DNA of 64,000 bases from Opitutaceae bacterium (GTDB taxonomy: Bacteria; Verrucomicrobiota; Verrucomicrobiia; Opitutales; Opitutaceae), in assembly GCA_030693515.1 (NCBI GenBank), contig JAUYAK010000076.1, positions 62,001 to 126,000 on the forward strand, given 5' to 3'. Below the pieces are notes generated by a model. It searched no databases. It was not told the origin of the DNA and was given only the letters and a program-made list of their open reading frames with translations. How positions within the stretch are numbered: position 1 is the stretch's first letter; every line of letters starts with the position of its first letter. A program made the translations under genes and the position numbers. Below, piece by piece: positions 24,537-32,682 of the stretch.

Positions 24537-25400
24537 ATGCCCCGTCTCCTCATCACCAAGACCCCCAAGCCCTATGTCGGCGGCGCGTTCATCCGCTCGG
24601 AGAGCGGGCGCACGTTTCCCGTCAGCGACGCGGCGGGAAATTTCTTCGCCAACATCCCGCAGTGCACGCGCAAGGATCTGCGCAACGCCGTCGAGGCGGC
24701 CGCCAAGGCCGGCCCCGGCTGGGCGAAGCGCACCGCTTACAACCGCGGCCAGATCCTCTATCGCCTCGGGGAGATGCTGGAGGGCCGCCGCGCGGAGCTG
24801 ATCGACACGCTGGTGCGTTTCGGCGGCACGAAGGCCGCCGCGGCGAAGGAGGTCGAGGTCGCGACCGACCGCCTGATCTACTACGCCGGCTGGGCCGACA
24901 AGTATGAGCAGGTGCTCGGTAATGTTAATCCCGTGGCTTCGCCGCACTTCAACTTCACGGTCACGGAGCCCATGGGTGTCATCGGGGTGATCGCGCCCGC
25001 GGCGCCGGCGTTGCTCGGGCTCGTGTCGCTCGTTGCGCCGTTGATTGTGAGCGGCAACACCGTGGTCGCGCTGGCTTCGGAAAAGACGCCTTATCCCTCC
25101 ATTCTGCTCGGCGAGATGCTCGCGACGAGCGACCTGCCCGGCGGCGTGGTCAACCTGCTCACCGGCTTCCGCCCGGAGCTCGTGCCGACGTTTGCGACGC
25201 ACACGCACCTGCGCGCGATCAGCGCGGCGGGGTTGTCCGCGGACGAGAGCAAGGCCATCCGCCTCGGCGCCGCCGAGAGCGTTAAGCGCGTGCACTGTCT
25301 CGCGGACGAGACCCGGTGGCTCTCCGACGCGGCGCAGGATCTCTACGCGATCCGCGAGGGTCTCGAGTTCAAGACCACGTGGCACCCCATCGGGGCGTGA
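24537..25400 (+). CDS. Short aldehyde dehydrogenase homologue lacking catalytic residues
   Basis: A 287-residue protein corresponding to only the N-terminal (cofactor-binding) half of the aldehyde dehydrogenase fold. Aligned by eye with the neighbour: PMGVIGVIAPAAPALL replaces the region of VIPWNFP, so the oxyanion Asn is lost. SGNTVVALASE replaces GNTVVLKPAE, so the cofactor Lys is lost. The Glu of ELGGK and the catalytic Cys region are absent because the protein ends there. The frame is intact and the start at MPRLLITKTPKPYVGGAF looks natural, so this is probably a maintained pseudo-enzyme or structural partner of the full-length dehydrogenase rather than a recent truncation. Confidence 0.8.
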   Translation: MPRLLITKTPKPYVGGAFIRSESGRTFPVSDAAGNFFANIPQCTRKDLRNAVEAAAKAGPGWAKRTAYNRGQILYRLGEMLEGRRAELIDTLVRFGGTKAAAAKEVEVATDRLIYYAGWADKYEQVLGNVNPVASPHFNFTVTEPMGVIGVIAPAAPALLGLVSLVAPLIVSGNTVVALASEKTPYPSILLGEMLATSDLPGGVVNLLTGFRPELVPTFATHTHLRAISAAGLSADESKAIRLGAAESVKRVHCLADETRWLSDAAQDLYAIREGLEFKTTWHPIGA

Positions 25401-25401
25401 A

Positions 25402-27390
25402 GTGAGTGTGGCGCGGGTCCAGGCAACCTCTCGCGGCGGACCGCCCGCGTGGATCGCGGCGACGTTGATTGTCGCGGCGGTCGGCGTCGTCTTGCAGGCG
25501 GTGGTGCACGGGCAGTTCCTCATCTGGGACGACGACATCAACCTCACGGCCAACCCTCACCTGCGCGATCTCAGCGCTGAGAACCTGCGGTGGATGTTCA
25601 CCGATGCGACCTACATGCGCCGCTATGTGCCCTTCGCTTGGCTGGGCTGGGCGGTGGAGCAGCGGGTGTTTGGGCTGTCGCCCGTCGTGGCGCATGCAGG
25701 CAACCTGATCCTGCACGCGGTCAATGCCGTGCTTGTGTTTTTCGTCGTGCGGCGGCTGACGCGCGCCGCGCTACCCGCAGGCGGAGCGAGCGAGGATCGC
25801 ATGGCTTGGGCGGCGCTGGCGGCGGCGCTGGTATGGGCGCTGCACCCGCTGCGCGTCGAGGTCGTGGCGTGGGCCTCGGGGCGCATGTATGCGCAGGGGA
25901 TGGCCGGCGCGCTGCTGGGCGTGATCGCCTACCTGCGCGCCGCAGAGATTGCGCCGGGCGATCGCGGGCGGCGGCGCTGGCTGGCGGCGGCGCTGGCGGC
26001 GTTCGCGTTTTCGTTTCTCAGCTACCCGGTCTTTGTGCCGGTGGTCGCGGTGCTGGCGGTGCTGGATTATTTTCCGCTGCGGCAATTCGAGCCGGGCGTG
26101 GCCCTGTGGCACGGAGCGCGCAACCGGGCGGTGTGGGGGGAGAAACTCCCCTTCCTCGCATTGGCCGGCAGCATTGCGGTCGTCACGATCATCGCGCGCG
26201 CAAAGGCGCAAGGCATCTGGGCGCCGCCGCCCACGCTGGCGGAGTTCGGGCTGTTCGAGCGCGTCGCGCAGGCGGGCTATGTGTGGGCCTACTACGTTTG
26301 GAAACCGCTCGTGCCGACAGGGCTCGCACCGGTTTACACGACCCTCGTGGACTTCGATCCGTGCGGGTCGCTTTTCCTCGCGAGCCTCGCGGGGGTGGCC
26401 GGGATGACGGTGCTGTTAGGCTGGCGGCGGAAGTGCTGGCCGGCGGCGTGGGCGCTGTGGCTGGCCCATCTGATCCTGATTGCACCCATGCTCGGCGTCG
26501 CGGAGAGCCCGCACTACGCCAATGATCGCTATGCTTATTTTCAAGGGCTGCTGTGGTCGCTGGCAGTGGCGTGGCTGATTGTGCGGACGGGCCGCACCGC
26601 GTTGATTGCGACAGGGGTGGCCGTGGTCGCGCTCGGTGTGCTCAGCGCGCGGCAGGTGCTGCTGTGGCGCGACAGCGAGACGCTGTTCCGGCGGCTCTAC
26701 GAGCACGTCGGGCCGACAGAGTATCGCGCGGACATCGCGATGCGGCTGGGCGACGTGCTGCGGATGCAGGGGCGCTTCGGCGAGGCGAAGCCTTTCTTTG
26801 CGGACTCACTGAGGATTCAGCCGAATGTTCCCCGCGCCGCCGTGTCGCACACGGGCTTGGCCCGTATCGTGACGGCCGAGGGGAAAGCCCACGAGGCCTT
26901 GGAGCACTACAAGGAGGCGCTGCGGCTGGATCCGGCTTTCTCACCCGCTTGGGCCGGACTCGGCGAACTCCTCGTCGGCGCGGCCAATTGGTCCGAGGCG
27001 GTGCCCGTGCTGGAGCGGGCGGTGGCGCTGCATGGAAGCGATGCGGCCGTGCGAGAGTTGTTGGGCGTGGGCTTGATGCAGGTGGGACGTCCGGCGGAAG
27101 CCGTGGGACAGTTCGAAGCCGCGCTGCGGCTGCGGCCCAAGATGCTCGGCACCGTCTGCAACCTGGTGGTCGCGCTATCCGATGCCGGGCGCCGCGAGGA
27201 GGCGGTGGCGCTGGCGCGCGACGTCGCGCAGCGGGCGCCCGGCGCGGCGCAGGCGCACTATGCCCTCGGGCACGCCTTGCGCGCCGCCGGCAGAACCGAC
27301 GAGGCGATCGCCGCGCTTTCGCGGGCGCTGGAACTCCAGCCGGACCACCACGTGGCGCGCGAGGCGCTGGCGCGGCTGCGCGCGCCGTAG
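25402..27390 (+). CDS. TMTC-like membrane protein with GT-C-type half and C-terminal TPRs
   Basis: About 662 residues from GTG 25402, one base after the previous stop (TGAAGTG); GTG 25408 is the alternative. The first half (to about 440) has roughly 10-11 membrane segments and the acidic loop motif FLIWDDDIN (Asp43-45) after the first helix, followed by ALVWALHPLRVEVVAWASGR. This is the layout of TMTC/GT-C lipid-linked sugar transferases. The second half carries at least six TPRs (EALEHYKEALRLDPAFSPAW, EAVGQFEAALRLRPKML). It is a paralogue of the gene at 60003. Role: probably protein or surface-glycan glycosylation, inferred from fold only. Confidence 0.78.
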   Translation: MSVARVQATSRGGPPAWIAATLIVAAVGVVLQAVVHGQFLIWDDDINLTANPHLRDLSAENLRWMFTDATYMRRYVPFAWLGWAVEQRVFGLSPVVAHAGNLILHAVNAVLVFFVVRRLTRAALPAGGASEDRMAWAALAAALVWALHPLRVEVVAWASGRMYAQGMAGALLGVIAYLRAAEIAPGDRGRRRWLAAALAAFAFSFLSYPVFVPVVAVLAVLDYFPLRQFEPGVALWHGARNRAVWGEKLPFLALAGSIAVVTIIARAKAQGIWAPPPTLAEFGLFERVAQAGYVWAYYVWKPLVPTGLAPVYTTLVDFDPCGSLFLASLAGVAGMTVLLGWRRKCWPAAWALWLAHLILIAPMLGVAESPHYANDRYAYFQGLLWSLAVAWLIVRTGRTALIATGVAVVALGVLSARQVLLWRDSETLFRRLYEHVGPTEYRADIAMRLGDVLRMQGRFGEAKPFFADSLRIQPNVPRAAVSHTGLARIVTAEGKAHEALEHYKEALRLDPAFSPAWAGLGELLVGAANWSEAVPVLERAVALHGSDAAVRELLGVGLMQVGRPAEAVGQFEAALRLRPKMLGTVCNLVVALSDAGRREEAVALARDVAQRAPGAAQAHYALGHALRAAGRTDEAIAALSRALELQPDHHVAREALARLRAP

Positions 27391-27394
27391 CAGT

Positions 27395-28219
27395 TCACTG
27401 TGGCCACGGCGCGCCGGGCTGGCCGAAGCGTGTGCCGGGCGAGAAGTGCAGGCCGAAAAATTCCGCGAGGATCGCGAGCAGCTCGTCGGCCGTGGCGATC
27501 GTGCGGCGCTCGACGCGGCCGTCGACATGGCGGAGGTTGAAGTCGGAATTGACGAGCGTGTAGCGCCGATCGGAGAGCGTGCGCGAGGCGCGGAGGTTTT
27601 TCAAAAACGCCGAGTCGGGATGCGCGCACGTGAACCAGTTGGACACCTCAAGATCGATGCCGAGCGCGGGGTTGGGCGCGAACAGATAGACATCGCTCCA
27701 TGTGTCGCCGAGCTGCGCCTGGTGCGCGACGAGATCGCCGCGGCGCGCGAGCCGGCGCGGCTCGAGGCCGCAGGGCTGGGCAGTCTCGAACTCCCAGCGC
27801 AGCGGCCGGTAGAGCGTCATGCTGCCGAAACCCACGTCGGCGACATGCGGTCCGGCGTCGGGGGTCTCCACGCGGAGAAACGCATGCACGAGCGGAGTCT
27901 GCACCTCGGCCGGAATCTGCCAGCGCACGCGGCCGAGGAGCATCGTCACTTCGAAGCCGAGCGCGCGGAGCACGGCGGCGAGGAGGGTGTTCTGCTCGAA
28001 GCAATAGCCGCCGCGCCGATCGTGGACGAGTTTGCGCTCGACCGATGGCAGATCGACGGCGATGCGGCGGCCGAGCTGGATGTCGAGGTTCTCAAAGGGA
28101 ATCGTCTCCGCGTGGCGGCGGTGGATGCCGTCGAGTGTCGCGAGCGAAACGTCGCGCGGCCCCGTGTAGCCGATGCGCGCGAAATAGGCTGCGAGGTCGG
28201 GTGAGGGTGCGGCGGACAT
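27395..28219 (-). CDS. nat: Arylamine N-acetyltransferase
   Basis: A 274-residue acetyl-CoA-dependent transferase acting on arylamines or hydrazines. The cysteine-protease-like triad is intact: Cys73 in RRGGYCFEQN, His112 in LVHAFLRV, Asp128 in VADVGFGS. The N-terminal PFENLDIQLGRRI is also typical. The start at MSAAPSPDLAAYFARIGY (ATG 28217-28219) sits 4 nt after the end of the frameshifted rhombosortase frame, implying one minus-strand transcript with rhombotarget and rhombosortase. It converges on the TMTC-like gene with a 4-nt gap. Confidence 0.93.
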   Translation of the reverse strand: MSAAPSPDLAAYFARIGYTGPRDVSLATLDGIHRRHAETIPFENLDIQLGRRIAVDLPSVERKLVHDRRGGYCFEQNTLLAAVLRALGFEVTMLLGRVRWQIPAEVQTPLVHAFLRVETPDAGPHVADVGFGSMTLYRPLRWEFETAQPCGLEPRRLARRGDLVAHQAQLGDTWSDVYLFAPNPALGIDLEVSNWFTCAHPDSAFLKNLRASRTLSDRRYTLVNSDFNLRHVDGRVERRTIATADELLAILAEFFGLHFSPGTRFGQPGAPWPQ

Positions 28220-28223
28220 GAAT

Positions 28224-28830
28224 TCATGTTGGCGGCGAGCCGGACGCCGACAAGGCCGGGTTGCGATGCCGCGCGCGCCGGTGGCCAAGGAAAAAATGTC
28301 CGCCCGCGATCAGCGCGCCGCTGGCGTGGGCCCATACCGAGGGCTGGATTGCGCGACGCGAAATCGGCGAAGAGCGCGGTGGCTTGGCCAAGATCGAGGA
28401 GTGATTTGGCGGCGACCAAGGCGAGGACAAGCAGCCAAAACCCCCGATCGGAGCGGGCCGTGCGGAGGTGCTCAAGCGCGAGCAGGACGAGCACGCCGGT
28501 CGCGAGGCCGGAGAGGCCGCCGTAGCCGTGCATCGCCGGCTCGAGCCCGAGCAACGCGAGTCCGAGCAGCGGCGCAGCGAGGACCGTGTGGCGAAGCAGG
28601 AGGCCGGGCCGCAGCGATTCGAGCCACGCACCGCCGGCGAGGAGCGCGGCGACGTTCCACAGCAGATGCGAGGTGGAGAAATGAACCCAGTGGCCCGTCC
28701 ACAGCCGCCACACGTGGCCCTGCGTCAACGCGCGCAGATCGAGCAGCAGACCGGCGTGCGTCGCCGGGAGCGCGGCACAAAGCAGCGCGGGAAGCGCGAA
28801 GAGCAGGAGCGGGACGCGGAGCGCGCTCAT
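28224..28830 (-). pseudogene. Rhombosortase (rhomboid-family protease) with a frameshift
   Basis: The first frame (ATG 28828-28830) encodes MSALRVPLLLFALPALL, then HVWRLWTGHWVHFSTSHLLWN and the nucleophile loop YGGLSGLATGV, up to FASRNPALG. Here, near 28335-28345, the family sequence continues in the +1 frame: VWAHASGALIAGGHFFLG, with the second catalytic His, ending at the stop 28224-28226. One extra base restores neither frame by itself, so as sequenced the protease is split between its Ser and His. Rhombosortases cleave GlyGly-CTERM-type tails; the matching target gene lies immediately upstream (ATGA overlap). Confidence 0.78.
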
Positions 28831-29723
28831 CGCCGGGCCCGCAGGAATTTCGCGGCGAACAGCAGCGCGAGCAGCACGGCGAACGTGCCCCCGAGCGAGC
28901 CGCCCTTGTAGCCGGGCTTGTGCTCGATGCGCACGCTCTGCGGTTCCTCTTTGGCGCGGACTTTGAAGCGCTCGAGTTCCTGCGCGAGCTGCGCGGTCAG
29001 CTGGGTTGAGGCCTCGTCGATGCCCCGCGCGGAATCTTGCTTCAGATCATAGTCGGTGCGGAAGAGCGTCGCTTGGTTCCGGATCGCGCTCGTGCCGGGG
29101 GCGCGGAAGAGGAGGCTGCGGCTCGGGATGTCGTAGACCACGGCCTCCATCAACGTGTGCGTGGTGTTGCGCTGCGTCGGCACGATGTAGGCGCCGACGA
29201 TGGTCCAGATGGCGAGGCTCGCCTCGGTGTCGCTGGAGTTCTGAGCCTGGTCGTAGGCGAGGAGCGCGACGACATCAAGGCCCAGCATCGCGCGGAGCTG
29301 ATCGAGATTCTCGAACCCGCCGCCGGGCCGCAGATACATCGTCGGGATCGTCTCGATCGACTGGACGAAGGGCAGGGTTTTGAACTGCGCCGCGACCTTG
29401 CGCAGCAACTCCACCTTCTGCTGCTCGCTGAAGTTGGCCTGCACGCTTTAGTGGCCCGTGCGCCCGCCCGCCGTGCCGCTGGGCACGAAGGCGAGGCCGA
29501 CGCGCAACGGCAGCCGCAGCGTGGGAATCCTCGGCTGGACGAAGGGTTGATTTTTGTCGGGGTAGAGGAACTGGACGACGCTGCTCGCCTCATGGTGCCG
29601 CTGCCGCTGGCCCATGAAACCGACGCAGCCGGCCAGGCCGAGGGTGAGGAGCGCGGCGAGCGCGAGCGGGAGGAGACGAAACCGGAAAAGCAGCGGCAAA
29701 CAGGAGGAGCGAGTGGATTTCAT
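28827..29723 (-). pseudogene. Rhombotarget lipoprotein with an in-frame stop codon
   Basis: ATG 29721-29723 starts a lipoprotein signal with lipobox LAGC (Cys33), then EASSVVQFLYPDKNQPFVQ and LRVGLAFVPSG. Codon 92 (29448-29450) is TAA. The same frame continues SVQANFSEQQKVELLRKVAA, YLRPGGGFENLDQLRAMLGL, VVALLAYDQAQNS to a GlyGly-CTERM-like tail: GYKGGSLGG, a hydrophobic helix and FLRARR. The total of 298 codons is the expected size for the rhombotarget family. Only one stop interrupts it, so the lesion is recent or a sequencing error. A truncated 205-residue product from the Met at 29444 would lack the lipid anchor. Confidence 0.8.
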
Positions 29724-29813
29724 GCGCCGCAGTTTACCCGCGTCCGCCTCGATCCGGTTAATCGATAAACCTGATGCGCGGCATCAAGTGAAACTATGCC
29801 GACTGAAAACAGA

Positions 29814-29840
29814 AAGGCCGCGGCAATTTGCCGCGGCCTT
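29814..29840 (-). terminator. Rho-independent terminator after the pyrophosphatase gene
   Basis: Perfect 11-bp stem (AAGGCCGCGGC / GCCGCGGCCTT) with a 5-nt loop. Read on the minus strand it is followed by a T-rich tail (TTTCTGTTTTC). It lies 23 nt after the hppA stop codon and upstream of the rhombotarget gene. Confidence 0.88.
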
Positions 29841-29862
29841 GAAGGCTAACACCCGTAGCTGC

Positions 29863-32319
29863 TCAACCCTTCTGCATCTGGTGCGGCGCGACGTCGGCAT
29901 CGCCGGGGTTGATCGGGATGCGCATGCCGTAGAACGAGCGGTAGACGAACACGAGCGCGACGGTGAAGATCACCACGCCGAGGCCGTGCTTGAGGCCCGG
30001 GGGCATCTTGATCGCGATCTCGACGGCGAGGAGGCCGAAGAGCGTCGTAAACTTGATCACCGGATTCAGCGAGACCGACGAGGTGTCCTTGAACGGATCG
30101 CCCACGGTGTCGCCGACGACGGTGGCGGCGTGGAGCGGGGTGTTTTTCTGCTTCAGCTCGACCTCGACGATTTTCTTCGCGTTGTCCCACGCGCCGCCGG
30201 CGTTGGCCATGAAGATGGCCTGATAGAGCCCAAAGAACGCCATGCCGATGAGGTAGCCGATGAAGAAGAACGGATCGAACAGCGCGAGCGAGAGGCTGAA
30301 GCAGAAGATGGCGACGAAGATGTTGATCATGCCCTTCTGCGCATACTGGGTGCAGATCTTCACGACCTCCTTGGACGCCTCCGTGGAGGCCGAGGTGGCG
30401 TCGAGCTTCATGTTGTCCTTGATGTAAACCACCGCGCGGTAGGCGCCGGTGACGACGGCCTGCGTGCTCGCGCCGGTGAACCAGTAGATGACCGCGCCGC
30501 CCATGAGCAGACCGAGGATGGCCTCGGGATGGACGAGGGAGAGCTTCTCGATAGTGTCGGGGTAGATGGCTTTCAGCATCATGATAATGCCGAAGACCAT
30601 CGTCGTCGCGCCGACGACCGCGGTGCCGATGAGCACGGGCTTGGCGGTGGCTTTGAAGGTGTTGCCGGCGCCGTCGCCTTTCTCGAGCTGGTGCTTGGCG
30701 TGCGTGAAGTCGGGCGTGAAGCCAAAGTCGCGCTCGATCTCGGCGGTGATGTCTTTGCGGCTTTCGATTTGGGAGAGTTCGTAAACCGACTGAGCGTTGT
30801 CGGTGACCGGGCCGAAGGAATCGACCGCGATGGTGACCGGGCCCATGCCGAGGAAGCCGAAGGCCACGAGGCCGAAGGCGAAGATCGGGGCGGCGAAGCG
30901 GAACTCGGCCGGCATCATCGCCTGCGCCGCCGCGTGCCCGGAGAAATAATACGCGCCGAACATGAGCGCGAGGATGCACAGGCCGGTCCAGAAGGCGGAG
31001 AAGTTGCCCGCCACGAGGCCGGAGAGGATGTTGAGCGACGCGCCGCCCTGTCGCGAGGAGACGACGACCTCCTTGACGTGGCGGCTTTCGGTCGAGGTGA
31101 AGACCTTCGTGAATTCCGGGATGAGCGCACCGGCGAGAGTGCCGAGCGAGATGATGGTCGAGAGGACCCACCAGAGGCCGGGGCCGACGGACGGATGGCT
31201 CGCGAGCAACAGGTAGCTGGCGAGGTAGGTCACGGCGATCGAGACGAGCGAGGTGATCCAGACGAGGTTGGTGAGCGGGTGCTCGAGGTTGAAGTCGCGC
31301 GCGCGGCTCCAGACGGATTTGCTGATGGCGTCGTTCAGCCAGTAGCTCACGAGCGACGTAATCACCATCAGGATGCGCATCGCGAAGAGCCAGATGATGA
31401 GCACGCCGCAGAGCGCGGGGCTGGCCGCGAGCGCGATGGCCAGGAAGGCGATAAGCGCCACGCCCGTGACGCCGTAGGTCTCGAAGCCGTCGGCGGTCGG
31501 CCCGACGGAGTCGCCGGCGTTGTCGCCCGTGCAGTCGGCGATCACGCCAGGGTTGCGAGGATCGTCCTCGGGGAGGTTGAAGACGATCTTCATGAGGTCC
31601 GCGCCGATGTCGGCAATCTTGGTGAAGATGCCGCCGCAGATGCGCAGCGCCGAGGCGCCGAGGGATTCGCCGATGGCGAAACCGATGAAGCAGGGTCCGG
31701 CGAGGTCGGAGGGCAGGAACGCCAGAATGCAGATCATGAAGAACAGCTCCACGGCGACGAGGACGAGGCCGACGCTCATGCCGGACTTGAGCGGGATGAG
31801 GAGCGTCGCGAGCGGATTGCCCTGGAGGGCGGAGAACGCGGCGCGGGAATTGGCGACGGTGTTGATGCGGATGCCAAACCAAGCCACGCCGTAGCTGCCG
31901 AGGATGCCGAGGACCGAGGCGGCGAGAATGATCACGACGTGACCGGCGGACATGTGCGAGAGCACGCCAAAGTAATAGCCCATGCAGATGGCGATGAGCA
32001 CCCAGAGCGCGGCGAGGAACTTACCCTGTTGGAAGAGGTAGGTCTTGCACGTTTCCCAGATGATCTGGGAGACCGCGGCCATCGATCCGTGCACGGGCAG
32101 GCGGCGCGTCTGCAGGTATTGCAGCCAACCGTAAGCGGTGCCGAGGGCGCAGACGACCAGCCCGATCATCAAAATGGCGGTGCCGGAGACGGCGCCGCCA
32201 AAGAAGGTGATCGCGCTGAGATCAGGGATCTTGATATCGGCTTCGCTCGCGTGGGCGGCGACGGGGAGGAACACAGCCAATGCGGCTGCGATCCGTTTGA
32301 TCGAGGTGATGGGATTCAT
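29863..32319 (-). CDS. hppA: Membrane-bound proton-translocating pyrophosphatase
   Basis: An 818-residue integral membrane enzyme coupling PPi hydrolysis to ion export, with about 16 membrane helices. Substrate motifs are present: IADIGADLMK, DNAGDSVGPTADGFETYG, and the C-terminal VVGDTVGDPFKDT. In GNTFKATAK a Lys occupies the site that separates K+-independent (Lys) from K+-dependent (Ala) enzymes, so a K+-independent H+ pump is predicted. The N-terminus (MNPITSIKRIAAALAVFLP...HASEAD) looks like a cleavable signal, as in some bacterial members. It is monocistronic, with a strong terminator. Confidence 0.95.
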   Translation of the reverse strand: MNPITSIKRIAAALAVFLPVAAHASEADIKIPDLSAITFFGGAVSGTAILMIGLVVCALGTAYGWLQYLQTRRLPVHGSMAAVSQIIWETCKTYLFQQGKFLAALWVLIAICMGYYFGVLSHMSAGHVVIILAASVLGILGSYGVAWFGIRINTVANSRAAFSALQGNPLATLLIPLKSGMSVGLVLVAVELFFMICILAFLPSDLAGPCFIGFAIGESLGASALRICGGIFTKIADIGADLMKIVFNLPEDDPRNPGVIADCTGDNAGDSVGPTADGFETYGVTGVALIAFLAIALAASPALCGVLIIWLFAMRILMVITSLVSYWLNDAISKSVWSRARDFNLEHPLTNLVWITSLVSIAVTYLASYLLLASHPSVGPGLWWVLSTIISLGTLAGALIPEFTKVFTSTESRHVKEVVVSSRQGGASLNILSGLVAGNFSAFWTGLCILALMFGAYYFSGHAAAQAMMPAEFRFAAPIFAFGLVAFGFLGMGPVTIAVDSFGPVTDNAQSVYELSQIESRKDITAEIERDFGFTPDFTHAKHQLEKGDGAGNTFKATAKPVLIGTAVVGATTMVFGIIMMLKAIYPDTIEKLSLVHPEAILGLLMGGAVIYWFTGASTQAVVTGAYRAVVYIKDNMKLDATSASTEASKEVVKICTQYAQKGMINIFVAIFCFSLSLALFDPFFFIGYLIGMAFFGLYQAIFMANAGGAWDNAKKIVEVELKQKNTPLHAATVVGDTVGDPFKDTSSVSLNPVIKFTTLFGLLAVEIAIKMPPGLKHGLGVVIFTVALVFVYRSFYGMRIPINPGDADVAPHQMQKG

Positions 32320-32682
32320 GGGGAATGAAACTCGCGCCGCGCGTCGCGCCGGGGTGTGGCGCTGGGGGAGGGGTTTGGCGGGCGAGGGTTCTTTGGCGGG
32401 GGGGGCGCGCTGTCGCCAGTCTATTGTGGCAACCCGTGAGCGTGTGTCTGGAAAAGAAAGTCAGTCTAATCAGGTCTTCGTCTCGTCCCGCGGGTCGGCT
32501 AATTCACGCTGGGAGCGGCTTGGTGCCCGGGGCGGGGCTCGAACCCGCACGGCCTTACGGCCAAGGGATTTTAAGTGCGGGTTTAAGGTAGGGGCGATCT
32601 CGTAAGATGTCCGCTTTCTTCACCGAAATGTCCGCTTTGGCTCCTTGGTGGAGAGCTTCTTACGAGGGAAACTCATCGCACC
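32320..32682. other. Intergenic: pyrophosphatase promoter and island boundary
   Basis: No supported gene. The left half must carry the minus-strand hppA promoter. The right half contains the tRNA-Leu fragment (listed separately) and about 100 bp of lower-GC sequence leading to the integrase gene. Confidence 0.5.
32521..32577 (-). other. 3' half of tRNA-Leu(UAA): attachment-site remnant
   Basis: Read on the minus strand: anticodon loop CTTAAAA (anticodon UAA), the class II variable arm GGCC-GTAA-GGCC, T arm GCGGG-TTCGAGC-CCCGC, acceptor strand CCCGGGC, discriminator A, and encoded CCA at 32521-32523. The 5' half is missing: the sequence before the anticodon loop does not pair with the stem and no D arm follows. 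A tRNA 3' half of this kind is the scar left at the distal end of an element integrated at an anticodon-loop crossover site. The orientation places chromosome on the left (hppA side) and the element on the right. Confidence 0.8.

Noticed and set aside
24447-25553. 368-codon minus-strand frame
   Set aside because: Antisense of the short aldehyde dehydrogenase gene.
29614-32328. 904-codon plus-strand open frame
   Set aside because: Antisense of hppA, His/Asp/Glu-rich, no motifs.
32521-32577. Complete tRNA-Leu gene
   Set aside because: Only the anticodon loop to CCA part is present; no D arm and no 5' acceptor strand.
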